The notes under the pieces: generated by a model
Seen by the model: only the letters and a program-made list of their open reading frames with translations
Databases searched by the model: none
Told to the model about the DNA's origin: nothing
Assembly: GCF_000423845.1 (NCBI RefSeq)
Contig: NZ_AUIT01000008.1
Coordinates: forward strand, 19,835 to 83,834
Length of the DNA: 64,000 nucleotides
Source of the DNA: Thermodesulfobacterium hveragerdense DSM 12571
GTDB lineage: Bacteria > Desulfobacterota > Thermodesulfobacteria > Thermodesulfobacteriales > Thermodesulfobacteriaceae
Direction: 5' to 3'
Shown: positions 32,918 to 42,432 of the stretch, one piece after another
Layout of the letters: each line of letters begins with the position of its first letter
Position numbering within the stretch: position 1 is the stretch's first letter
Position numbers and translations under genes: made by a program

Positions 32918-34087
32918 TTATTTCGTTAAAGCTAAAATTCCTGGCAGGTCTTTTCCTTCTAAATACTCTAAAAAAGCCCCACCAGCGGTAGAAACATAGG
33001 AGAATCCCGTTTCTACGCAGGCATGCTTTATGGCAGAAAGGGTATCTCCTCCCCCTGCAATGGTAGTACAGGTAAGGGAGGCAATCTTTCTGGCTATCTC
33101 GACAGTTCCATAGTCAAAAGGTGGTTTTTCGAAATAACCTAAGGGCCCGTTCCAGACTACAGTTTTAGCTCCATCAAGGCTTCTGCAGAAAAGTTTTACC
33201 GTCTCCTTTCCTATGTCAAACACCTTATCTTCTTTAACGATCTCCCTTAAGCCCTTAGCTAAAACCTGACCGTTGTTTTCAACCACCACATCTACCGGTA
33301 AATAAATTTTAACCTCCTTTTCCTTGGCTTCCTTGAGGATCTCCTTTGCCACCTCTATATATTCTTCTTCTACAAAAGAATCTCCTACAGAATACCCTTT
33401 GGCTGCAAGAAAGGTATTGGCCATAGCCCCACCGATGATAAGCTTGTCAAGCTTGTTAAGTAAAGTCTTTAAAACCCCTATTTTGGTGGAAACCTTACTT
33501 CCTCCTACTACCGCATAAAAAGGCCTTTCAGGCTTTCCCACAATCTTCGAAAGGTATTTCAGCTCCTTTTCCATCTGTAACCCTATTCCCTTGTCCTTAA
33601 CCAAGAGAGGGACTCCTACTACAGAGGCATGTGCCCTGTGGGAGACAGAAAAAGCATCGTTGATATAGATGTCTGCAAACCTGGCTAAAGCCTTGGCAAA
33701 ATCAGGGTCGTTTTTAGTTTCTCCCTCGTAAAATCTTATGTTTTCTAAAAGCAAAATCTCCCCTTCTTTCAGGTTTTCGAGCTCTTTTTCTGCCTCAGGA
33801 CTCAAAAAATCCTCTAAAAACTTGACCTCTCTGTCTTTAAAAACTGTTTTCAAATATTCATAAACAGGCCTTAGAGAAAATTCGGCAACCCTCTTACCTT
33901 TAGGTCTTCCTAAATGAGAACAAAGGATAACTTTACCATAGGAATGTAATACATGGGTAATGGTAGAAAGACTTTCTACTATTCGGGTGTCATCTAAAAT
34001 CCTGCCTTTTTCTAAAGGCACGTTAAAATCCACCCTTATAAAAACCTTTTTGCCTTTAAGGTCAAAATCCCTTAGGGTTTTAAGCAT
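32918..34087 (-). CDS. pgk: Phosphoglycerate kinase
   Basis: Pgk transfers phosphate between 1,3-bisphosphoglycerate and ADP. The 389-residue protein has the two lobes typical of the family: RVDFNVPLEKGRILDDTRI and CSHLGRPKG in the N-domain, and nucleotide-binding GGSKVSTKIGVL and TIAGGGDTLSAI in the C-domain. Upstream of tpiA with a 24-base gap and 11 bases after ribH. Confidence 0.97.
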   Translation of the reverse strand: MLKTLRDFDLKGKKVFIRVDFNVPLEKGRILDDTRIVESLSTITHVLHSYGKVILCSHLGRPKGKRVAEFSLRPVYEYLKTVFKDREVKFLEDFLSPEAEKELENLKEGEILLLENIRFYEGETKNDPDFAKALARFADIYINDAFSVSHRAHASVVGVPLLVKDKGIGLQMEKELKYLSKIVGKPERPFYAVVGGSKVSTKIGVLKTLLNKLDKLIIGGAMANTFLAAKGYSVGDSFVEEEYIEVAKEILKEAKEKEVKIYLPVDVVVENNGQVLAKGLREIVKEDKVFDIGKETVKLFCRSLDGAKTVVWNGPLGYFEKPPFDYGTVEIARKIASLTCTTIAGGGDTLSAIKHACVETGFSYVSTAGGAFLEYLEGKDLPGILALTK

Positions 34088-34098
34088 GGTCCTTCCCC

Positions 34099-34575
34099 TT
34101 AAACCTGGTTTATCTTTTTTAAAAGGCTTATCATCTCAAGGGCACTTAGAGCAGCCTCAGCTCCTTTATTACCGGCTTTGGTTCCGGCTCTTTCTATCGC
34201 CTGCTCTATCGTGTCTGTGGTAAGGATACCAAAGATGATAGGGATTTCTGTTTCTAACATCACATGAGCTATACCTTTAGAAGCCTCTGCCGCTACGTAT
34301 TCAAAATGAGGGGTAGCTCCTCTTATGATAGCCCCTAAACAAAGGACTGCGTCAAACCTCTGGGTCTTTGCAAGCTTTTTAGCCACAAGAGGAATCTCAA
34401 AAGCCCCTGGCACCCAGGCTACATAGATATTTTCTTCTTTAACCCTGTGTCTTCTTAGCACATCTAATGCACCTTCTAAAAGTTTCTGGGTAATAAACAC
34501 GTTAAAACGGCTGATCACTATCCCTACCTTAATGTCTTCTCCCTCAAAAAACCCCTCTAAAACTCTATAGTTCAT
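34099..34575 (-). CDS. ribH: 6,7-dimethyl-8-ribityllumazine synthase
   Basis: RibH makes the penultimate riboflavin intermediate. The 158-residue product has [43 protein letters not shown] (catalytic His) and [17 protein letters not shown]. It sits in front of pgk and behind the FtsB-like gene; no FMN riboswitch is seen because the gene is inside an operon. Confidence 0.96.
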   Translation of the reverse strand: MNYRVLEGFFEGEDIKVGIVISRFNVFITQKLLEGALDVLRRHRVKEENIYVAWVPGAFEIPLVAKKLAKTQRFDAVLCLGAIIRGATPHFEYVAAEASKGIAHVMLETEIPIIFGILTTDTIEQAIERAGTKAGNKGAEAALSALEMISLLKKINQV

Positions 34576-34589
34576 AAAATCCCCCTTGA

Positions 34590-34919
34590 TTAAGGTTTTT
34601 TCCCTTCCTTTGCTTGAGAAGAAGAATAGATGATAATCCTTTCTCCTTCTTTTATATAACCATATTTAGTCCTTAAGATTTCTTCATAAGGCTCATCAGA
34701 AGAGGTTAACCTTTTGATTTCACCTTCATAATATACATTTTCCCTTTTGAGTTTTTCTACCTCTTCCATCTCCTTTTTGATTAAAAAGTTTAGCGTCAAA
34801 AAAACAGAACATGTAAGGCCTAAAAGCACCAACAGTAAGGTAAAAAAAACCTTCTTAAACCTGCTCTTTTTTTTCTTAGCATAAGGTTTGATATAAATTT
34901 GAGGACCTTTTTTCCTCAT
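34590..34919 (-). CDS. FtsB/DivIC-like septum formation initiator protein
   Basis: A 109-residue bitopic membrane protein: a basic N-terminus ([20 protein letters not shown]), one membrane helix ([20 protein letters not shown]), a coiled coil ([20 protein letters not shown]) and a conserved [13 protein letters not shown] end typical of FtsB/DivIC. Such proteins belong to the divisome FtsQBL complex. ATG 34919 lies three bases after the stop of the upstream gene (TAG at 34922-34924), suggesting coupling; ATG 34931 and TTG 34937 are alternatives that overlap that gene. None has a Shine-Dalgarno. Confidence 0.72.
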   Translation of the reverse strand: MRKKGPQIYIKPYAKKKKSRFKKVFFTLLLVLLGLTCSVFLTLNFLIKKEMEEVEKLKRENVYYEGEIKRLTSSDEPYEEILRTKYGYIKEGERIIIYSSSQAKEGKKP

Positions 34920-34921
34920 CG

Positions 34922-35761
34922 CTAAAACCATTGCCAAAGTGATGGCTGTGGTTGGACCTGTGGTTGGATCAAGGATTGAGGTTGAGGTTGAATTTGAGGT
35001 TGAGGTTTGGAAAAAGCCGGATTAACGGTATACGCCTCTTTCTGAGGATTTTTTAAAAACATCTGAGGGTTTACCCCCAAAGGTTGCTGAGAAACCACCA
35101 CCCCAGGAGGAGGTGGTGGGGGAGGAATAGAAATGCTTATCTTAAACTCACTTTCTTTAGCAAAAAGATTAGACATCCAGTCTGACAACTTTTCAAAAGG
35201 GTTTAACTTGCTAAGAAACGATCTCTTTTCTTTTACTACCTGAACGTTATAATCTTTTGTGTCTGGCTGGTCCTTGGGCAAAGGATTATTTACTTCCGCA
35301 GGACTACTAACCTGAGATTGAGAAGGTCCAGAAAAAGGAGTAAAAGCTTGAGGCTGAGGACTACCCTCAAGCAAAACCCTTTTTATCTCTTCGCAGTAAA
35401 CGGCTATCTTAGAAAACAATTGATCTCTTGGTACTTTTTCTTCTTTAGCCCAAACCTCTTTAGGACTCGAGCTTAAACTATCAAGTTTTAGTTTTAGTGC
35501 TACCTGTTCTTTCTCGACCTTTACCTCTGAGGAAAGGAGATAGTCTAATCCAGATAAAATTCGTCCATCTTCTAACCACACGGTTTTCACCTTAGAAGGC
35601 ACCCACAGTCTGTGATAAATTTGGTTTTGCAAAGCTTCTTTTAGATAGGTATACTCTGAGGGTGCCTCAAGTTTTAAGAGTAATATACCTATGTTTATTT
35701 CTGCGCAGGCCAAACCATAAAAGCCAAAGAACCAGAGAAAGACAAGTCTTAAAATTTTCAC
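34922..35761 (-). CDS. Secreted Pro/Gln-rich protein of unknown function
   Basis: A 279-residue protein not recognised. Residues 1-20 look like a signal peptide (MKILRLVFLWFFGFYGLACA). Residues 21-140 could be a periplasmic domain with alternating strands (SEVKVEKEQVALKLKLDSL). The second half is low-complexity: a run of seven prolines and a Gln/Pro repeat tail (KPQPQIQPQPQ). GTG 35761 overlaps the ppsA stop by four bases, implying read-through from ppsA. Pro/Gln tails of this kind often span the periplasm or cell wall; nothing more can be claimed. Confidence 0.6.
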   Translation of the reverse strand: MKILRLVFLWFFGFYGLACAEINIGILLLKLEAPSEYTYLKEALQNQIYHRLWVPSKVKTVWLEDGRILSGLDYLLSSEVKVEKEQVALKLKLDSLSSSPKEVWAKEEKVPRDQLFSKIAVYCEEIKRVLLEGSPQPQAFTPFSGPSQSQVSSPAEVNNPLPKDQPDTKDYNVQVVKEKRSFLSKLNPFEKLSDWMSNLFAKESEFKISISIPPPPPPPGVVVSQQPLGVNPQMFLKNPQKEAYTVNPAFSKPQPQIQPQPQSLIQPQVQPQPSLWQWF

Positions 35762-38220
35762 TTTTTCTTTTTTAACTCCTTTTCTTTCTCATTCTTTTTT
35801 AACTCTTTTTCTTTTTCAGCCACCAAAAGTCTGGTTTTAATTACGGTATCTGGGGAAAGGCTCATAGAATCTATCCCACATTCTACCAAAAACGCAGCAA
35901 AATCAGGAAAATCACTGGGTGCCTGTCCACAGATTCCAACCTTTCTTCCGAACTTATGGGCAGTTTCAATAAGTTGTTTTATCAAAATTTTGATGGCTGG
36001 GTTTCTTTCGTCATAGATGTGAGAGACCAGCTCTGAGTCTCTGTCTAACCCTAAGGTAAGCTGAGTCAGGTCGTTAGACCCTATGGAAAAACCGTCAAAA
36101 ATCTTGGCAAATTCTTCAGCTAAGATAACGTTGCTTGGTATTTCAGCCATCACGTATATCTCCAATCCGTTTTCCCCTTGTTTAAGCCCATATTTTTCCA
36201 TCACCTCAATTACCTTTTTCCCCTCTTCTACCGTCCTGCAGAAAGGCACCATAACCTTGATGTTAGTAAGCCCCATTTCGTCTCTGGCCTTTTTGATAGC
36301 CTTGCACTCTAAGGCAAAGGCATGTTCAAACTTAGGATCATAATACCTTGAAGCCCCTCTCCAACCTAACATCGGGTTATGTTCTACCGGCTCATAGAGA
36401 TAACCTCCCACTAAGTTAGCATATTCATTGGTCTTAAAATCTGAAAGTCTAACGATAACATCTTTAGGATAAAAGGCAGCACCTATCATGGCAATACCTT
36501 GAGCCAGTTTATCTACATAAAAATCTGCCTTATTGTTATAGTTATAGGCTCTTTCTTCGATAACAGCTACTACCTTTTCGATTTCCTTATCCTTTTTAGC
36601 CTCTTCTTTCAACTTTTCATAGTTAAGCAACGCCAGAGGATGGATCCCTATATGAGACCCGATGATAAACTCTATACGAGCAAGGCCTACCCCCTCGTTT
36701 GGCAACTGTCCCTGAGCAAAGGCTTGTTCAGGGATACCTACGTTCATCATGATTTTGGTCTTAGTTTCAGGGAGATTCTCAAGGTCTATCCTTTCAACTT
36801 CATAGTCTACCAACCCTTCTAAAACCCTCCCTATCTCTCCTTGAGAACAATCAACGGTAATTTTGTCTCCGGTGTTGATAAGTTGAGTAGCCTTTTCTGT
36901 ACCCACAATACAAGGTATTCCCAGTTCTCGAGAAACTATGGCTGCATGACAAGTTCTTCCGCCTCTATCAGTAATAATGGCAGAGGCCTTTTTCATGATA
37001 GGTTCCCAATCAGGGTCTGTCATCTCAGTTACCAAGATCTCCCCTGGTTTAAAACTCGCGATGTCGTTTAAGCTGAGGATCACTCGAGCTTTCCCCTGAC
37101 CTATCTTGCTACCTACAGCCTTACCGGTGCAGATAACCTTCCCTTCTTCTTTAAGTTTATAGACTTCATAATATTTATACTCCTTGATGGCGTGCACTGT
37201 TTCAGGTCTTGCCTGAACGATAAAAATCTCTCCTGTACCTACAGTTTTACCGTCTCCGTCTTTAGCCCATTCTATATCCATAGGCCTTCCGTAGTGATCT
37301 TCGATGATCATCGCCCATTTCGCAAGGGTCAAAATTTCTTCGTCAGAAAGGACAAAGCTTAATCTTTCGTCTTTAGTGGTTTTAACTGTTTTAACCGGAT
37401 GTTTCGGGTCCTCTCCATAAACCATCTTAAGGTGTTTGGAACCTAACTTTTTAGAAAGTATAGGACGAAAACCCTGTTTCAAGGTAGGCTTAAAAACATA
37501 GTATTCATCAGGGGTGACCTTACCCTGAACCAAGGCTTCTCCCAAACCCCAGGTGCCTGTGATGTAGACCACATCTCTAAAGCCGCTTTCTGTATCTAAG
37601 GTAAACATAACCCCTGAACAAGCCACATCACTTCTTACCATCTTTTGTATGGCTACTGAGATGTAAACAGAAAAATGATCAAACCCTTTATCTTCTCTGT
37701 AAGAAATGGCTCTGTCAGTAAAAAGAGAAGAAAAGCATTTCTGGACATACTTTACTACGTTATCTACCCCTCTGATGTTAAGAAAGGTCTCTTGTTGTCC
37801 GGCAAACGAGGCATCTGGCAAATCTTCAGCGGTAGCAGAAGACCTGACAGCTACATCGGTATTCTTGCCATATCTTTTCTCAAGCTCAGCATAGGCATCT
37901 CTTATAGCAGTCTCAAGTTTCTCTGGCATTTTAGCCTTAAGAAGAAGGGTCCTGATCTTCTTACCTCTTTTTTGTAGATCTAATACGTCATGAGTATCAA
38001 GCCCTTTTAAAATTTCTTTTATCTTATCGTCTAAATGGTTTTCTTTTATAAAATATCGATAGGCCTCTGCAGTTACCGCAAAACCATAAGGCACCTTAAT
38101 TCCTTTTTCTGTAAGTTTAGAATACATCTCTCCCAAAGAGGCGTTTTTACCGCCAACCAAAGGTACATCGTCTTTGGAAATCTGATCAAACCATAGAATC
38201 AAAGGTTTTTGATCACTCAT
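35758..38220 (-). CDS. ppsA: Phosphoenolpyruvate synthase
   Basis: PpsA converts pyruvate and ATP to PEP, AMP and phosphate, the entry to gluconeogenesis. The 820 residues contain the ATP-grasp N-domain (VGGKNASLGEM, VAVRSSATAEDLPDASFAGQ), the phosphohistidine domain (GGRTCHAAIVSREL) and the C-terminal PEP barrel ending in VGICGQAPSDFPDF with the catalytic Cys. An odd extension follows the catalytic domain: a Lys/Glu tail made of two copies of a nine-residue unit (EKEKELKKN). It faces smpB across a divergent 117-base region. Confidence 0.96.
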   Translation of the reverse strand: MSDQKPLILWFDQISKDDVPLVGGKNASLGEMYSKLTEKGIKVPYGFAVTAEAYRYFIKENHLDDKIKEILKGLDTHDVLDLQKRGKKIRTLLLKAKMPEKLETAIRDAYAELEKRYGKNTDVAVRSSATAEDLPDASFAGQQETFLNIRGVDNVVKYVQKCFSSLFTDRAISYREDKGFDHFSVYISVAIQKMVRSDVACSGVMFTLDTESGFRDVVYITGTWGLGEALVQGKVTPDEYYVFKPTLKQGFRPILSKKLGSKHLKMVYGEDPKHPVKTVKTTKDERLSFVLSDEEILTLAKWAMIIEDHYGRPMDIEWAKDGDGKTVGTGEIFIVQARPETVHAIKEYKYYEVYKLKEEGKVICTGKAVGSKIGQGKARVILSLNDIASFKPGEILVTEMTDPDWEPIMKKASAIITDRGGRTCHAAIVSRELGIPCIVGTEKATQLINTGDKITVDCSQGEIGRVLEGLVDYEVERIDLENLPETKTKIMMNVGIPEQAFAQGQLPNEGVGLARIEFIIGSHIGIHPLALLNYEKLKEEAKKDKEIEKVVAVIEERAYNYNNKADFYVDKLAQGIAMIGAAFYPKDVIVRLSDFKTNEYANLVGGYLYEPVEHNPMLGWRGASRYYDPKFEHAFALECKAIKKARDEMGLTNIKVMVPFCRTVEEGKKVIEVMEKYGLKQGENGLEIYVMAEIPSNVILAEEFAKIFDGFSIGSNDLTQLTLGLDRDSELVSHIYDERNPAIKILIKQLIETAHKFGRKVGICGQAPSDFPDFAAFLVECGIDSMSLSPDTVIKTRLLVAEKEKELKKNEKEKELKKKK

Positions 38221-38298
38221 GACAAACCTCCATTAAAAAATTGATCTTTAACAACTTTTACCAACCTTTTAAAAAGGATATTAGCAAAATTATTTCTC

Positions 38299-38327
38299 TT
38301 GTCAAGGCAAACTATCTGTGTTATTTT
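38299..38327 (+). promoter_or_regulatory. Promoter of smpB giving a very short leader
   Basis: TTGTCA (38299-38304), 17 bases, TATTTT (38322-38327). The predicted start near 38334 is only about four bases before the ATG at 38338, and there is no Shine-Dalgarno, which suggests a leaderless mRNA. Confidence 0.5.
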
Positions 38328-38337
38328 AGTAAAACAT

Positions 38338-38787
38338 ATGAAAGTAGTGTGCACCAACAAAAAGGCCTATCATCTATATAACATCGAAGAAACCTATGAA
38401 GCTGGGATCCAGCTTTATGGATGTGAAGTCAAATCATTAAGATTAGGCAGGGCTAATCTTAACGACAGTTTTGCCAGGATTGTCAACGGAGAGGTATTTC
38501 TCTATAACATGCACATAAGTCCCTATCCACACAGCAGAGAAGCCCAAAACCTTGATCCCACCCGCACAAGAAAACTTTTGCTAAAAAAATCGGAAATCAA
38601 AAGGTTGGCAGGAAAGGTGCAAGAAAAGGGATATACCCTTATTCCTACCAAAGTCTATTTTAACGAAAGAGGATTAGCTAAAGTAGAACTTGCCTTGGCT
38701 AAAGGTAAAAAAGTCTATGACCGTAGAGAAGACATCAAAAAAAGAGACCTCGAACGAGAACTTTCAAGGAAATATAAGATAAAATAA
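38338..38787 (+). CDS. smpB: SsrA (tmRNA)-binding protein SmpB
   Basis: SmpB delivers tmRNA to stalled ribosomes for trans-translation. The 149-residue beta-barrel protein has the family marks: [47 protein letters not shown], the RTRKLLL helix and the basic C-terminal tail ([20 protein letters not shown]) that enters the ribosomal A site. The ATG at 38338 matches the family start; a TTG 13 codons upstream falls in the promoter. sbcC follows two bases later. No tmRNA gene was recognised in this window. Confidence 0.95.
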   Translation: MKVVCTNKKAYHLYNIEETYEAGIQLYGCEVKSLRLGRANLNDSFARIVNGEVFLYNMHISPYPHSREAQNLDPTRTRKLLLKKSEIKRLAGKVQEKGYTLIPTKVYFNERGLAKVELALAKGKKVYDRREDIKKRDLERELSRKYKIK

Positions 38788-38789
38788 GA

Positions 38790-41700
38790 ATGCGTCCTTT
38801 ATTTCTTTCCATAAAAGGGTTTGGTCCTTATTTAGACGTTAAAATCAGTGAAGAGGAGTTTAAGAAGCTAAGTGAGAGCAGGTTGTTTTTGATCTCAGGA
38901 GAGATAGGTGCAGGTAAAACCACGCTTTTTGATGCCATCGTTTATGCTCTTTACGGAACCACTACCATAGAAAAAAGAGACCCCAAGGCCCTTGTTTCTC
39001 ACCTTGTCCAACACCAGTCTAACCTTCTACCGGAAATAGAGTTTAAGTTTTTCTTAGACGGAAAAGAATACCGAATCATAAGAAGGCTTCCTTTCAAGGA
39101 TAATAAAGGTAAAAAATTAAGTCTATGGATAGAGGGAAAATTTTTTTCTGACAAAGAAAAAGAGGTCAATGGTAAAATACAGTCTTTGATAGGACTTAAT
39201 GCCGAGCAGTTTAAAAAGGTGTTTCTTATACCTCAAGGAGAGTATCGTAAAATACTTCTTTCAGACAAAAAGGAAAGAGAAGAACTTTTTAAGCTCATTT
39301 TTGACACCTTTTTGTTTGCCGAGTTAGAGGAATTTTTTAAACTTAGTCTAAAAGACCTGCAAAACCAGCTCAAGTCAAACTTAGACCGAGAAAACCAGAT
39401 CAAAAAACTGGCTAACATTAACGAACTAAAAGAACTCGAAGCTCAAATAAAAGAAACCAAAAAAAGTCTTTCAACCTTAGAGGCTAAGGTTGAAAACCTC
39501 GCTAAGGAAAGAGAAAATCTAACTCAGGAAATATCAACCAAACAGACCCTCTTATCTGAGTTAAAAACCTTTCGCGAGGTTTTACAGGAGTTAGAAAATC
39601 TTTTTGCCTTAGAAAATGAGATAAAACAAAAAGCAAACAGGTTAAGGCTTTTAAACATCATCAAGGAATACCTGCCTTTTTATGAGGACTTTAAAAAATT
39701 AAAGCAGGAAATACAGCAGATCAGCCTTAAAATCAAAGACCTTTCTGCTAAAAAAATAAAACTCTCTCAAGGTTTAGATAACCTTTCTCAAAGGTTCACC
39801 AGTCTTTCAAATCAAATCCCAGAAATAGAGGAGCTGAAGTTAAAAGTAAAAGAGTTGAAACAGTTAGAAGAAAAGCTTAACGAAAAAACAGCGTTAGAAA
39901 CATCTGTCGATCAGGTTTCTAAGGAGGTTCAGTCCAAAGACGAGGAGGTTTTTTCAATCAAGGAAGAAATCAAAAAACTTAAACAAATTTTAGAGGAAAC
40001 CTTAGAAAAATTAAACCTTTTATTAAAAATCCAGGGCTGGCTTAACGAAGAAAGACAACTTAGACAGCTTTTAGAAAAGTTTGCCCAACTAAACAGTTTT
40101 TTAAGCCAAAAACCTGAGTTAGAAAGCAAAGTAGCTAAGCTTTCTGCTGAAATAGATAGGTTAGAAAAACAAAAACAGGAGTTTGAGGTTAAAAACCTTG
40201 CTTTAACGGTTGCTAAAGCTTTAGAAGAGGGGAAACCCTGCCCTGTTTGTGGGTCAACCTTCCATCCCTCTCCGATCACCGATAAAAACTTTACTGAAGA
40301 GCTTAAAAACCTTGAAGCGGTTTTAACAGAGAAAAAAAGGGATTTTGAATACTACAAAACTCAGTTTCAAACCCTTGAGGTAAGGATAGAAACCTTACAA
40401 ACCGAGCTATCCCTCTATCAGGAAGAAGAATTAAAAGAAAAATTAGCCCAAATAGAAACACAAAATAGTGCCTATTCAGAGCTTGTTTCCCAGTATCAAA
40501 AAAACCCTACGATCATTAAAACCCTTAAAGGCAAGATCAAAGAACTAAAAAATGCCCTTTCTCAAAAAGAAAGAAAAGAACAAGAACTCTTTTCAGCCTT
40601 AGAAACTCAAAGAAAAAATCTTTTGCTATCAAAAGGACGCCTGGAAGAATTAACAAATAGTTTAAAAGCTCTACTTACAGAAGAGATAAACTTAGAAAAT
40701 TTAAAAGAAAAGATCGCTACCGAAGAAAAAAGGATAGCTGAGTTTGAAAACCAGAAAAATGATTTAGAAAAACAGATAAAAAGCCTTACCAACCAAAAAA
40801 CCGAGATAGAACAGGACTTAAAAAACCAGAAAGAATTTCTACAACATCTTTTGCAAGACTACAAAATCAAGGTTTTTAAACTGTTACCACTAAGGAGGCA
40901 AAAAAATATAAAGTGGTGGTACGAGTTTGAGGAACTAAAACTTGAGATAGAAAAAATCCAGACCTTAGAAGCTGAAATAAAAATTTTCTACCAGAGAAAA
41001 GAAAGACTTGAAGCAGAAAAGGAGAATTTAACCCAAAAGCTTGAAAGTTTAGGACTAACAAACTTAGAAAAGATAGAAGCCCAACTTAAGGTAATCAGTC
41101 AAAGTTTAGAGGATTTGACCCAAAAAAAAGAAAAGTTAGAACTTACCTTTACACGCCTAAATCAGGAAATAGGGATAGCCTCTCAAAAGTTAGAGCAACT
41201 TGAGGGTTATCTCAAAGAATATCAAGAGTTAGGGAAAGAAAGAGAAAGGTTAGAAAAAAAATTTGGTTTTTTAAGTAAACTCTGGGAGCTTATTTCAGGG
41301 AAAAACCCTAAAGGCATCTCTTTCCATTCCTTTGTAGTTTCTACTTTTGCAAGGACTATTTTTCAAAGGGCTAACCAATATCTAAAGGAGTTTTCCTTTG
41401 GAAGGTATACCTTTGTAGAAGACATGTTTTTGCAGAAAAACGTCTCGATCGAGGTATTTGACGTTTATACAGGAACCAAGAGGGAGGTAAAAACCCTTTC
41501 AGGAGGTGAGGCTTTTATAGCTACCCTTGCCCTTGCTCTTGGGACTTCAGACGTTATCACCTATCTTTTTAAAACCAAGCCTTTTGAGTCTCTGTTTATA
41601 GACGAAGGGTTTGGTAGCTTGGATGAAAAAACCTTAGAAAAAGTGATAAACATCCTGCTTGGTCTATCTGAAAAAAGTGGAAGGATTATCGGGGTTATCT

Positions 41701-41795
41701 CCCATCTTGAATACATGAAAGAGGTTTTTCCCGTGATCTTAGAGGTGGTAAAGGATAGTAGCCTTGGGAGTAAAATCAGGTTGATAAAGAAATAA
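38790..41795 (+). CDS. sbcC: Exonuclease SbcC/Rad50-type ATPase
   Basis: SbcC with the nuclease SbcD opens DNA hairpins and processes breaks. The 1001-residue protein has an N-terminal ABC half (ISGEIGAGKTTLFDAIVYAL), two very long coiled coils rich in Lys, Glu and Leu, a central zinc hook CPVCGSTFHP (about residue 483) and the C-terminal ABC half with the signature LSGGEAF (about 905) and Walker B LFIDEGFGSLD (about 930). It begins two bases after smpB. The partner sbcD is not adjacent and not in the window, which is less common. Confidence 0.95.
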   Translation: MRPLFLSIKGFGPYLDVKISEEEFKKLSESRLFLISGEIGAGKTTLFDAIVYALYGTTTIEKRDPKALVSHLVQHQSNLLPEIEFKFFLDGKEYRIIRRLPFKDNKGKKLSLWIEGKFFSDKEKEVNGKIQSLIGLNAEQFKKVFLIPQGEYRKILLSDKKEREELFKLIFDTFLFAELEEFFKLSLKDLQNQLKSNLDRENQIKKLANINELKELEAQIKETKKSLSTLEAKVENLAKERENLTQEISTKQTLLSELKTFREVLQELENLFALENEIKQKANRLRLLNIIKEYLPFYEDFKKLKQEIQQISLKIKDLSAKKIKLSQGLDNLSQRFTSLSNQIPEIEELKLKVKELKQLEEKLNEKTALETSVDQVSKEVQSKDEEVFSIKEEIKKLKQILEETLEKLNLLLKIQGWLNEERQLRQLLEKFAQLNSFLSQKPELESKVAKLSAEIDRLEKQKQEFEVKNLALTVAKALEEGKPCPVCGSTFHPSPITDKNFTEELKNLEAVLTEKKRDFEYYKTQFQTLEVRIETLQTELSLYQEEELKEKLAQIETQNSAYSELVSQYQKNPTIIKTLKGKIKELKNALSQKERKEQELFSALETQRKNLLLSKGRLEELTNSLKALLTEEINLENLKEKIATEEKRIAEFENQKNDLEKQIKSLTNQKTEIEQDLKNQKEFLQHLLQDYKIKVFKLLPLRRQKNIKWWYEFEELKLEIEKIQTLEAEIKIFYQRKERLEAEKENLTQKLESLGLTNLEKIEAQLKVISQSLEDLTQKKEKLELTFTRLNQEIGIASQKLEQLEGYLKEYQELGKERERLEKKFGFLSKLWELISGKNPKGISFHSFVVSTFARTIFQRANQYLKEFSFGRYTFVEDMFLQKNVSIEVFDVYTGTKREVKTLSGGEAFIATLALALGTSDVITYLFKTKPFESLFIDEGFGSLDEKTLEKVINILLGLSEKSGRIIGVISHLEYMKEVFPVILEVVKDSSLGSKIRLIKK

Positions 41796-41799
41796 CTTT

Positions 41800-42432
41800 A
41801 TGAAAGTAGTGGTATTAGCCGGAGGAAAAGGAGAAAGGATAGGAGGAGATAAACCTCTAAAAACCTTTTTAGGGAAACCTTTAGCCTACTGGGTGTTTAA
41901 CCTCGCTAAAAAGATTAGTCTGCCTGTATATTTTTCAGTAAAAAACACAGGCCAAGCCCAAAAAATATCAGAGGTTTTACAAAGGCTAAACGTTCCTCTA
42001 CAAACGATCGATTTTATCTTGGACAAACATCCTGAGATAGAAGGACCTATTTCTGGTATATGGTCAGGGGTTTCTGAGTTTAAAGATGAGGCTGTCCTTT
42101 TCTTAGCGATAGACCAGCCTCTGGTAGAGCCTGAGTTTCTCAACCGGTTAATCTCCCTCTCGAAGGTCTTTTGCCATGGTTTTGTGATCCTTTCTAAGGG
42201 AGAAGACAAAATCAAACCCTTTCCAGGTGTTTATCCTGGATGGTTAAACGAAGAGATAGAAATTTTTATAAAAATTTCTCCTAAGTATAGCCTTTTTAGG
42301 CTTTTCAATTATCTTATGAATAAGGGAAGGGTTTTAACCTTAGAGGACTCTTATATAAACCCCAGGAATTTTTTTAATCTTAACACTTTGGAAGACATCA
42401 AGGAAGCGGAGAAATGTTTTTACCTGAGATAG
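41800..42432 (+). CDS. mobA: Molybdenum cofactor guanylyltransferase
   Basis: MobA attaches GMP to molybdopterin to make the guanine dinucleotide form used by DMSO-reductase-family enzymes. The 210-residue nucleotidyltransferase fold shows VVLAGGKGERIGGDKPL, IEGPISGIWSG and the metal-binding LFLAIDQPLVEPEFL (the usual D-x-P). The Walker-like loop reads GGKGERIGG rather than GGxSxRMG. A nucleotidyltransferase of another pathway is less likely. It starts four bases after sbcC and overlaps the next gene by 19 bases. Confidence 0.85.
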   Translation: MKVVVLAGGKGERIGGDKPLKTFLGKPLAYWVFNLAKKISLPVYFSVKNTGQAQKISEVLQRLNVPLQTIDFILDKHPEIEGPISGIWSGVSEFKDEAVLFLAIDQPLVEPEFLNRLISLSKVFCHGFVILSKGEDKIKPFPGVYPGWLNEEIEIFIKISPKYSLFRLFNYLMNKGRVLTLEDSYINPRNFFNLNTLEDIKEAEKCFYLR

